64,000 bases of DNA from Schistosoma haematobium (lineage: Eukaryota > Platyhelminthes > Trematoda > Strigeidida > Schistosomatidae), in assembly GCF_000699445.3 (NCBI RefSeq), contig NC_067198.1, forward strand, positions 37,237,523-37,301,522. The letters are read 5' to 3'. Position numbers and translations under genes: made by a program. Positions 34,354-44,789 of this stretch are shown one piece after another. Positions within the stretch are counted from its first letter, which is position 1, and every line of letters starts with the position of its first letter. The notes beneath the pieces were generated by a model. It had not been told where the DNA came from, searched no databases, and saw nothing but the letters and a program-made list of their open reading frames with translations.

Positions 34354-37300
34354 TCATTTGTCTTTTTTCCTTTCTGGTATTATCTTCCACAAGTCAGATA
34401 TAGTGTAGTTTTCTGGTAGACGTTCGACAGCAAGGCCAAGGTCCTCGTTATACACTGGCTCTCTGTCTTTTAGTTTGGTTCCATCCGCTAGATAAACCTT
34501 TGTAAAATGTAAAAAATAGTAGAGTTTTAGCGTAAAATCTTGTTGTGGGCATTTATTTGTTTATCTGTCTGTCAGCTTTAAGTGTTTGTATTAGGTAAAA
34601 GCCACAAATGATACTGCTGCGGTAGAAAAACGAATATTTCCGTAAGTGGTATAGCTACGGATATTATAATCATTTTGCTGAAACAGAATCTCAATGTGCT
34701 AAGTGCCAGTTACAACTAGCTCGTTGGTCCAACATCAAACTACCTTTAGTTGATGCAATTCCTTAATCTAAGGGGTCTTTACCATACGTGTTTACGACCT
34801 ATCATGCAAATTCGTGTTATTGCTGAATCATGTCTAATTTTGATCATAAAATTGCCTACGTACCATGAGATTACAGGAATTTCATGTGTGTCCGAATAAC
34901 TGTATTTGGAGGACCGGACATTACTGATACACAAACCTGTTTTTATTCCCATATTGTTAGAGTGGGCATCCAAATAATCCTAATGGTCTTTGGACAGGGA
35001 TGGTTGGTTGATATGTTATGGTTATTATGGCTTCATGGTACTACTTATAGAACAGTCTTAATACAGTTACGTGATACAGACTTGAGGAATAAATATTCTG
35101 CTTATCAGTTTTTAAGATGTTTAGGTCTTAAAATGTACGAGCTATATATTTTGCAAATCAATGTTTACTGGAAAAAAGCTTTTGGTGCGACTTATTATAT
35201 TTAACGACTTACTGAAAGAATATCACAGTGATCTTCAGCAGTTCGACCTCTAGATTCATCTATGTCTTCATTTATTTTCTTTACCTATGGTTAGGAAAAC
35301 AAAGTTTCACAAAGAAAATCCGTTGATAAAATATTAGCCAATGGAGATGTATTGTAAAGAGAAATTGAATGGGTCGAATATTATGATGTTAAGACGCCAA
35401 TGTAACACAATCACATTCCAGATACAGCTAAGATAGATGCGAAAAGGTCAGTCAACATAAGAGATCGAGGAGATATCTCTACAGAGGCAGCACATCAAAT
35501 TGTGGCTATATTGTCAGCCAGTTTGTCGTATGCAGTGTCGGCTCAGTTTTCAGCTGTTAATCTAATCAAACACATCATTCAGCGCATACGACATGACAGT
35601 CAATATTCCTTACCAAATTAGAGTCCTTTAAATGTACTAAATTGCCCTCTCAAAAAGGAAGTACTAATCAATTGAAAACCGGACAGTTTGTTGCAGGAAT
35701 CCAACAACAGGACAGAAAGTATAAGGAAGTAACAATGTGTACCAAACTGGTCATAGAAGATTACGAAAACAGATTGATACTAGACTGTCTACATGGAATA
35801 GCACATAATTTTAATCTGCAAATATGAACATGTTAAACTGTTACGAGAGTTTCGTAATTTAAGTAACATGTACATCTACATTAAATTGATGTTACCCTAT
35901 CTTGATGCTCAGTTTTGATTTACTATATTCAGTCAGTTAATATATTGCTGGGACTATTTTATCTTATTAAGAAATCACCCTTTTAGTCTGAGTTATCAAT
36001 GTGTCGAGGTCAGAATTTTACACCTGTTACCCTACTTAATCTGTTGTAAAATATTAAGAGTAATACATAATTTCCAGAACCAAGATAAGGTTGCGTTATG
36101 ATCGAAGAGTAAAAGAAAAATAATTAGATAAAACGAAATGCGTAAAAGGTAAATATCCACTTAGGGAGTATGAGAAAAATGAGGAATGAATTTAACACAT
36201 TCAGGTGGTAATCAAAAATGACTAAAAATTAGGAACATTAAAACAAAGTATCACTCATCAATTGACTTTGCGTGAGAAATCACATGTGATGACACCTTGA
36301 ATGTGACGTTTTAGGACATAGCTCAGGTTCGAATTGTTGAACTGCTACCGCCTCTGCAGCAAAATCAGTGGTAAATACTGTTGTAATGTAGTTGGATTTT
36401 CGATTTATTCCATCTAGGCTGAAGGAAATGTCTCAATATTCCTGCCTGTCAAATGTAAATCTGAGTGTGATTTTAACTGGGATAAATGATAATATGACTT
36501 GTATGGATACTTAGTAATCCTATGTTAATAATTATCACATGAGGTGCCCGGAATATTGTGGTTTATACTACTTGTCGACAGGCATAAGTAGCATGTAATA
36601 TCAACCGGATTTATTCATTATTTATTTATTTATTTGAACATAAATATTGGTACAAGAGGGCACCAAATATATGTGCGCCACACAAACAATGAGAATGGGA
36701 AGAGAGAACAAAAGAAGGTAAGGAGCGTAAAAGAAAAAAAGAACAATAACGACCAAATTAGTGTAAGGTAGTGTAATAATAATAATGGGGGAAACGTAAA
36801 GGTACAACTAGAAGAAATATTTCAGTTAAGGAAGAAACAACCACTTTTTATGAAGAAAGTAAAAGAATGTTACAGCAGGATCGCCACTGGCTTCTATTCT
36901 GAGCCATATCTGATAACGTCTCTAGCCACTGTGTAGCACCATCTCTAGGACCCCAACCAGAGAGTCGTGAAGGTCCAACACAAGCCAGCCCTCCACAGCT
37001 TTCTTTCATACGACGACACCATGTCATACACTGACCACCTCTCCGCTTCTTCCAACCAGTCCCAGCGTCGGTAAATAATGCACGATATGGAATTCTGTGG
37101 GACGACATTCGTGGAACATGTCCAAGCCACCGAAGTCGGTGTTTCAAGATAGTGACACCAATTGAATTATCATCTCTGTGCCCGAACACACGATGCCGAA
37201 CCTCTGCATTACTGACATGGTATTGCCACTGGATGTTAGCAATCCTTCGGAGGCAACGACGATCAAACACAGAGAGTCGTCTAACATCCTCAACTCGGAG

Positions 37301-40300
37301 AGACCAGGTTTCACAAGCATAGAGCAGAACTGCTCTCACCAACGCGTTGTAGATCCGACCTTATACAGCCAGACTAACATCACGAAGGCGCCAAAGATGG
37401 CCCAGATTGGCATAGGCCGCTCTGACTTTCGCACTTATGCAGCTACCCAGATACACGAACTTCTCGACTACGTCTATCTGCTCACCATCCAGGGTGAGTA
37501 CAGGATTGGAATCCTGCCAGTCTTGTAGAAGTACTTTGCACTTCAAAGGTGCAAAGCACATACCATACCTACGGACACTGATTGTCAACTGATTAAGTGC
37601 GGATTGCATGCCTTGGGCATTATCGCACAATATGACAATATCGTCCGCATAATCAAGGTCGAGAAGTCTTTCTTCAGGCAACAGATTCACACAGCCATTA
37701 CTTACATTCATCAGAGCTGTCTCCAGAATGTCATCGATGGCAAAGTTGAAGAGGAATGTTGGGATTGGGCAACCCTGCCTAACCCCACTGCTCGAATGGA
37801 ACAATGGAGAGAGGTGGTTGTGTGCCCTCACTCTGCCTGAAGTGTTTGTATATAGGGCTTTTAGGATGTTAATAAACTTCTCAGGCACACCCTTCTTCAA
37901 TAGACCATCCCAGAGAACAGCCCTGTCCAACGAATCGAAGGCAGCCCTGATGTCGAGAAATACTACGATTGTTGGCCTTTGATAAGTATGGCGGTGTTCT
38001 AACATTTGGCGGAGGGTGAAGATATGATCAATACATCCTCGACCAGAACGAAACCCAGCCTGCTCCTCGCGAGTCAATCTTTCTCGGGTTTTGAACAACC
38101 TACGAAGTATGACGGAAGCCAATAGCTTGGACGCAATCGGAAGTAGACTTATCCCCGATAGTTGTTGCAGGAACGACGTGAACCCTTTTTAAAGATAGGG
38201 ACAACTATCGACTTATTCTATGACGTTGGTACACTCTCTAGTTCCCAAACCTTTGTAAACAACGTCGTCAATTCCTTAGTCAAAAAGTCACCACCATCTT
38301 TAAAAAGAGCCGGAGGTAAGTCATCTGGGCCAGGTGATTTGTAACGCTTCAAGAGTTGGAGTTCCTTGCGAACTTCCTCCTCGGTTGGTGCGTCAGTCGT
38401 CACCGGCCATGGAGGACAGGACAGTCTAACCGATGTTGCCGGATCAGCAGGCCAGTTGAACTGCCCTTCGAAAAATTCTGCCCATCGTCCAAGACGTCGA
38501 TGGATGTTAGTGATTGGCATCCCATCATCCTCGCAGATTGTTTCTCTCACACCAGACTTCTTGCTGCCAGTGGCTCGGATGAGCTGGAAGAGCTTCCGGT
38601 AGTTACCAGATGCAGCTGCTGCTTCCAGCTCATTAGCACGCTTCGACCACCAGGCTTCTCGGTCCTTACGCAAGCTTTGCTTAATTTCCTTACGTAACAT
38701 CCTTCGTTTATGGTCAAACTCACGGTTACCCGGAGTAGACTGGCGAGCTTCAATGAGTTGTAAGGAACCTGCAGAAACCCAGTGCTTATAAGCTTATAGC
38801 GAAGCCGCAAGCGACTTTACTCGCCATTTTGATGACGTCATGCAATTGCAACCAATGCTCATCTATACTTTTTGGTGGAATGGTAGCTAGCCTAGGGGCT
38901 AGCTCGGTTTGATATTTAGTTGCAACCAATTTACTGACATCCATCCGTTTAGGACGAGGAATTTGTTGACCACTGAAAAATAAGGTAAGATTAGCGCAGA
39001 AAAGGGAATGATCAGAGTCCAGATAGGTACTCCAAAAGGAGCTGCAGTCTTGTACACAACCACGCCAGTGGTAGCTGATCGCGAAGTGATCAATCTGATT
39101 CCAGGTTTGAGATGCAGAGGGAGGACGACAGGTGGCACATAGGCGATGACTGTGCCGGAAGTTAGTTCTGTCCAGAAACAGGTTGTGGTCTGTGCACAGT
39201 TAGAGTAGATGGTCCTCGTTATCTGTCCGGCGACCAACGAGTCTTCATCGGCCACCTAAACGACTCTCTTATGTGCCTAGACGCCCGACCTGAGCATTCA
39301 AGTCTCCGGCTAGTACTACAATTTCTGTCGAACGCACTTTCTGGAGAAGAACAGTTAACTGGTGGTAGAATTTATCCTGAATTGCATCCAGGCTCCAATC
39401 TGTCGGGGCATAGGTGGAGATGACGAAAAGACATCGTTTCTAACGCCGATTTCTTCTCACTTTGATGGAACTTTCTAATCTAATAGCACATAACCGACTG
39501 TTGATGGGGATCCAATCGACTAGTGCTGCCTCAGCTCTAGCGCTCAGTGTGACACCAACGCCAGCAAGACCAGACGAAGATGCCACAGGGTCCTCGGATA
39601 AGCGCACGTAAAACAAGCTTTTCGAAGCGACAGATGGAGATCGAATTTGTAGTACTTCACCAGAGTCTTGAATACGGGTCTCGGATAGACAGCAGACATC
39701 GATATTAAGACTTTCCAAAGACATCGCCAGCCCTATCTGTTGTCCGACCTGCATAAATATGAGAACGTTGAAGGCAGCCAGTTTGAATGGTGCACGTGAT
39801 TCCAGGAAAACTGCTTCAGTATTCATATTTGGTGGTAGCATTAAATTTTCAACCGGACAGTGACTCGAGAACGTTTAGATACAGTCGAGTTTCCACCATA
39901 GGCAAGCTGCTGTATAGGTGGAAAAATAAGGATACATAAAGGGGGAGTAAGAGATAGTGAATAAACGACGTAGTAAATAATAATAATCATAATAATAATG
40001 ATAATATTAATAATAATAATAATAATAATTTGAATTGTTTGACTGTAAATCGAAGTGTGAACAGAATTTTCGGTAAATATCGTCATTTTCATTTTATTCG
40101 TGTGTGGGCTGTGATATTGTCCAGGTGCCCAGACCGAAGCAGCTGGTTTTCTTAGGGGCCACACCTCGAGCCTTTGACCTAAAGGTCTGATCCACAAGGC
40201 AGTGGAGCGTCGTGAGGAGATGCAGTCCCATGGTAACCGGTGACCAGCGATTGGTTCATACACCAATTTTTCCTTCAGGATACAGGAGCCCATGTGCACC

Positions 40301-43300
40301 ATTTGATTGGAATCGGTGTTTTCCAATCCCTCCTGAGTAAACCTCCCATATTTACCAACCCGGTTAAAGTGCCGGACATTCACTATTCGTCCTCTCAATG
40401 TCATAAAGAGCACTTCCGCCACGAGAAGGCAGTGAGTAGGACTTTCCTGGCAGTGGTTGTATATGCGTGGTTATGTGAGGGAACTTTGAGATGGAGAGAT
40501 AACTCTCCCCACTCTCGGGGTTTGAATCGACAACTTCATCTCTGTGCTAATGTGGTGTGGCAACTCGGACTGATGTACGTTCTCACGAAGTTCTACGTTG
40601 TTACTGACTGACTGACTCTCGGCCATAACAGGGCATTTGGGGGCATATCAATCGGAAGGAGAATACCTGGCAGCAGAAGGCTAAGAAGATTGAGTTGAAG
40701 GTAATAGAAAGGAATTGTAAACTGGAAGGATCATACAGAATGTGAAAGACAAACGACAGAAATTTGCAGATGAAGTATTCAATTTACGGTCCTCACATTT
40801 TACAAAGATATTCTGTAACTTTGTACGAAACAATACATTGGTTGTTCCTACCTGAGTGTTCGTTCATTACAATATGTTCCTTGTGTTCATCTAAATAATA
40901 TCAAGGCAAACTTGGCCGTTTGACTCTTGTTATCACAAACGGCAACATTTGACAGCATAAAAGTCCATTAAGTTTCGCTGGAAAGCATAAGACACAATGT
41001 TTTTGGGGATACATTTAACGAGGAATGCCGACTATGACCTTTGAATAATAAAATTAAGTCATATTTGCTCCCTCACGTATTTCAAATTCATTCCAATGAA
41101 GTGTAAGAAATATAACCCAGAATGTAGTTATTCAACTTTATATATAATCGTTTCATTTAAAACTTTAATCAGATATTCTCTTTCAAAACAAATAGACACA
41201 CATTCAATTTATATACCATCACATTTTCGATGTAAATACTTAAATGTATTTAAGTCAACTACCTTTACATTTTCGGTCGTCTGAATTTGACTAACAAATT
41301 TTTCTGTTGAAATAGACTATCCCCTAGCTGTTCAAAATAAACGTACGGGATAACAAGATTTGAGTAACAAGGACGAAACGTTTTTCTAAATTTGAAAAAC
41401 TTATATTATTTTTTGAGAGTATGCTCTTTATAATATGTCTATAAGATACATTTCTTATTGGTCGTAAGATAGAGAAACAGAGGGTAAATCAAACATATTT
41501 CACACCTTTAAAGATGTCACTTCCCATTTCAATATATATATATATATATATATTCATCCCATATTTACATACATTTTGTATTGTTTCATCTTTTGTTTGA
41601 CCAGTAGTAATTCCAAGAACAGGGTTTTTCCAATAAATGCTATGTAAACTACCAAGTTGCTTCGCTACTTTATTGAGATGCTCGCGTGGATCTATTCGAA
41701 ACCCAAGAAGATACGATCCTGCCTGAAAGCAAAACAAAATGCAGATATAGATTGTCTTTGCTAAGTAACCATTTTGACTAGTTCATTGCTGTACCTTGAA
41801 CTGAAGTTCTTGTATTACACTAACCTAAGACTTAGTATTATTTTTCGGATTCCAATAGTTTGTACAGGACTGAAAACTCTGCCTTTAAGAATAGACAGGT
41901 TTCTTAACGTAAACTGATGCATGATTTTACAAGGAACTTACGCTACCAAGACTGTATATTTTACATAAAAAAATTACAACCGAAAGGTATTTTAGGTTGT
42001 AATCAATGGTAAAATGTTTTCCTGATGTGAACTACACACAAGTTAATTCATAAGTCAAATAAGACCATACATATTTTAAAATGGGAAAAAATGAGACATT
42101 TACAATAAAGACGTAACCAAAACTGTGTACGTTATGTTTCCTTAATATAATGTTTTAATAGAGATAATGAGACTCAGTATAATGATGTGTACGTTTGGTT
42201 GTAAACATCTTAATAGATTAACTGATAAGTGACTCCTAAATTCTTATGTATACTGAATCAAAATAATGTCTATGAAGTTTGGAAATTCCCACATAATATT
42301 TTAAAACGAGGAGTATTACAGCGAATTGTCGCTTTCAATAACTTCTTTGTCAGACTTCCCAAGTCCAAAACTATTATTTTTGTGTTACAATATAAGGAAA
42401 ATTACATTTAAACTAATCCATGTTGTACGTTTAAAATGACAAATTTCGGGTTGACTGATCTTTAAACAGTACAACTTACTAACAAAATAAAACAACATCA
42501 TTAGTATTGTTGAGAAGAGGTTATACATAAAGGCAAGAAGGAATAAGTTTTAATCAAGATAATGGATTCTAGTCAATATGATACAATCGTATGCAAAACA
42601 AATTAGCGAACTATAGGAATTATTATGTCAAATTTGTTGTGACTATAATAATGATAATGACAATAATAGTAATGACAGTAATAATACTAAGATTAAGAAA
42701 AATTAATAATCGGAGTATCGCGTAAAAAGGTGAGTGTATGACTGGGGATAAGACAAACCTCACAGAAGGGAGGGAGAACAATGGTGAAGATGGGAGACAC
42801 AAATGGAATTAAGAATCAAACGACCTTTCTTCAACAATATTAATGATGTTGTTTTATTATGTTAGTAAGTTGTACTGTTTAAAAATCAGTCAACCCGAAA
42901 TTTGTCATTTTAAACGTACAACATGGATTAGTTTGAATGTAATTTTCCTTATATTGTAACACAAAAATAACAGTTTTGGACTTGAGAAGTTTGACAAAGA
43001 AGTTATTGAAAACAATTATGTGCTATAATACTTTTCTTTTTAATGTTTACATGTCTTCAGATAAGCATTTGTTTCTCAAAGCGAATCTTTGTCGATCGAA
43101 GTGATTAGGAGATGTATTACGTATATTTATTCACCGAATAACTCGATGTGCGATAATGGCTGGGGAAGAAGTAGGTTGGAGGGAGTAAGGAGTGACAGAA
43201 CCGAGACACAGTGTTGGCTCATGAAAGCATTGAGTTTTGGGCTAAAACATGTAGACAGGTGTATACTAGCTGATTGGGGTCTGCGTGATTGTTGTAGCCA

Positions 43301-44789
43301 ATGATTAATGACTTTCAATTACATGAGTCAAAATAGCTTTGACTGTCGCAGGTGCACTAACTCCTTTTCTTCCCTCAGATTCTAAGTTTCTGAATACCTC
43401 GTAACTTTTTTATTTCGCAAACTGATATTTCTATAAACCGCACTTTCAATGACTGATTATTTCAGAGCCCACTAACTTTATTTTCAACGCTGCTACACTA
43501 AGATTTACCCTGACAGTTTTATTGTGCAATACTAATGGGATGTGGCAAATTTATCCTATGTACGCATGTGTCAGGTTTTACGTCATCTTGATTGGATGAC
43601 TGTATTTCTATCATTAATTTTAATTACCTAATAACTAAACGCTACGGTTAGTCGTCGTTTGATTACAATTAGTAAGACTTATTAAATAATAACGTTCTTC
43701 CACAATCAACTCTACGGCTCTTTGTTACAGCCGTGGTAAGCGGATATGGGAGTTAATATAATTTATATAAACTTCAGTCGAAGAGATAAAATCAGTTCTA
43801 TGGTAAAAGCATATTCTTTCGAATTTTGATAAATGACCACCTATATACTATATTAAAACGTACTGAATTTACCTACCTGCCGTGTGGTTTGAATTACGAG
43901 TGCCTCTCCAAACTTAGATTTTCTGGTTGCAATCATTTGCTGAAGTAAGAATTTTAGTATTTTTCGACATAATTACTATCTGCAGGAAAGGAATGCTAAT
44001 ATTGAAGTTCATGTTAATTATAGATGTCCAAACAAGTCGAAAATTTGTTACAAACAACTTTCCTAGGTTTCCCTTGATAACTTATCTACTTCTGAAATTT
44101 AACTACTTGATCAGATGAAAGATTCCATACTCCATCTATCTCATCAAATAAACTTTCTAATGGCAATAACATAAGAAGGTTTCCTTTCACTAGTGCTCCA
44201 CGAACCCGTAATTCTCGATAAATTCTCGTAGAATCATATGCCCTTTAGAATTTGGAAGGCTTTGAGGACGAAACTAACTTGTAAACTGTTGTAATGTACT
44301 CCATCATTTTGGAATCACCAATTCCGCATTCAGCAAAAATGAATTCATACTTTGTCCCAGAAAACGTAGTAAGAACATCAACCGCCAGGCTTTTTTCAGC
44401 TGCTTTCTAGCCATAAAGTGGATCTTCTCATGTACTTACTGAATTGACATTCTTAAAACAAATATTTATGATGCAGCCAAAGCCAATAGCTTAAGTAGTG
44501 TAAGTAATAGCATATAATTAATCCTACACAAACTGTTCCGCATTACACACTTAGATATCCAGAGCAACCTTAAGTTGGTAATGTATAAATCCCCTGAAAA
44601 ACAAATTTTACAGCCTTTTGGTATTTTATACAAACAAATACCTTTGTCTCCATTATTTCCTTTCACATCTTCGACATTTTCCAAAAGTTTAAAGTTTACC
44701 TCTCCATTTCTAAAAACTAAATCGCAACGGGGAGCATCGAAGCGAACTTCTCTATCCTGCCACAACACTTCATTGGAATATGACAACAT
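34354..44789 (-). CDS. BBS5: Bardet-Biedl syndrome 5 protein (BBSome subunit), nine exons
   Basis: Exons on the minus strand: 44642-44789, 44534-44593, 44440-44489, 44279-44406, 44107-44242, 43977-44072, 43877-43939, 41573-41722, 34354-34497. All introns are GT-AG and the phases close to 975 bp (324 residues; human BBS5 has 341). Diagnostic segments are LWQDREVRFD and DVKGNNGDKG (N-terminus), YEFIFAECG, EIDGVWNLSSDQGNLGKLFV, RKSKFGEALVI, SYLLGFRIDP, and DREPVYNEDLGLAVERLPEN near the end. They cover the two PH-like domains, which bind phosphoinositides, and the C-terminal tail. BBS5 belongs to the BBSome, which moves membrane proteins in cilia. The first six introns are only 48, 44, 33, 36, 34 and 37 nt; the last two are 2.15 and 7.08 kb and hold transposons. 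An acidic linker present in human BBS5 is short here, so one more exon may lie in the last intron. The ATG at 44787-44789 is the first in frame. Confidence 0.93.
34498..36597. other. BBS5 last intron, 3' part
   Basis: Intronic, AT-rich. Open frames at 34884-35204 and 35642-35827 on the plus strand show no recognisable similarity. I searched by eye for a missing acidic BBS5 exon and found none. Confidence 0.4.
36848..39841 (-). pseudogene. RTE-B endonuclease-reverse transcriptase ORF, broken
   Basis: The ORF opens with MLPPNMNTEAVFLESRAPFK, then FNVLIFMQVGQQ, CCLSETRIQDSGEV and SSGLAGVGVTLSARAE (endonuclease, 39841-39440). Then come 39255-38899 (frameshifted endonuclease end), 38700-38218 (linker with SPGPDDLPPALFKDGG), and 38122-37361 with RT motifs A (FLDIRAAFDSLDR), B (SGVRQGCPIPTFLFN) and C (LDYADDIVIL, active YADD kept). 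The C-terminus follows in 37342-36848 (RWLGHVPRMSSHRIPYRA). At least four lesions interrupt it, so it is non-autonomous. It is related to RTE-A but clearly a separate family. Confidence 0.88.
39975..40031. repeat. (AAT)n microsatellite in RTE-B 5' UTR
   Basis: Imperfect AAT/ATT trinucleotide run. A longer one occurs at the equivalent place in the second RTE-B copy (61849-61960), so the tract belongs to the element and varies in length. Confidence 0.85.
40519..40614 (+). mobile_element. 96-bp nested LINE 3'-end fragment
   Basis: An insert in the RTE-B 5' UTR that ends ACGTTGTTACTGACTG, like the RTE-A 3' end (ACGTTGTAGCTGACTGACTG). It is flanked by the perfect 8-bp duplication ACTCTCGG at 40511-40518 and 40615-40622. 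Other RTE-B 5' UTRs (12.0, 27.4 and 61.4 kb) lack it, which confirms the empty site. Confidence 0.88.
40657..40880 (+). repeat. dispersed repeat X
   Basis: Shares blocks with 61085-61330 (AGAAGGCTAAGAAGATTGAG-like start; GTCCTCACATTTTACAAAGA; TATTCTGTAACTTTGTA; ATACATTGGTTGTTCC) and with 13845-13960. It has no coding potential. It is immediately next to the RTE-B target-site duplication. Confidence 0.65.
41532..41552. repeat. (TA)n microsatellite
   Basis: Simple TA repeat just downstream (BBS5 sense) of the exon 8 donor site. Confidence 0.9.
42312..43031. mobile_element. hairpin (foldback-like) element in BBS5 intron 7
   Basis: Two inverted arms, 42312-42520 and 42828-43031, are about 95% complementary over ~200 bp and are separated by a 307-bp AT-rich spacer. 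Matching blocks include TTTTTGTGTTACAATATAAG and TTTCGGGTTGACTGAT with their complements in the right arm. No transposase is present. Target-site duplications are not clear because the outer ends fade gradually. Confidence 0.75.
43150..43385 (+). mobile_element. RTE-A C-terminal relic
   Basis: The translation reads DNGWGRSRLEGVRSDRTETQ, then LKHVDRCILADWGLRD, and matches the RTE-A C-terminus (GDGWKKVRGGQTKTWHQ; LSHVGRCRLLGWGPRD). Old and 5'-truncated; it lies in BBS5 intron 7. Confidence 0.7.

Larger units (their letters stand above)
36610..40644 (-). mobile_element. RTE-B LINE, full length, in BBS5 intron
   Basis: A complete RTE-B copy on the same strand as BBS5. It starts at 40644 (GCCCCCAAATGCCCTG), has a ~790-bp 5' UTR with an (ATT)n tract at 39975-40031, one EN-RT ORF region (39841-36848), and a 3' end of CCAATATTTATGTTCAAATAAATAAATA. 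The target-site duplication is ATATCAA(C/T)CGGA at 36598-36609 and 40645-40656, one mismatch in 12. A 96-bp foreign fragment (40519-40614) is nested in the 5' UTR. Confidence 0.92.

Noticed and set aside
34884..35204. 106-codon ATG frame, plus strand
   Set aside because: No recognisable similarity; it lies in a BBS5 intron and has no visible splice context.
36850..40420. Several plus- and minus-strand frames of 60-190 codons that might be genes
   Set aside because: All are pieces or shadows of the broken RTE-B ORF and its 5' UTR.
41360..41385. GGACGAAACG, reminiscent of the Smalpha hammerhead
   Set aside because: No CTGANGA core or matching stem is nearby.
34498..41572. Extra BBS5 exon for the acidic linker
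   Set aside because: None was visible with good splice sites, and the direct junction keeps the frame, so I did not add one.
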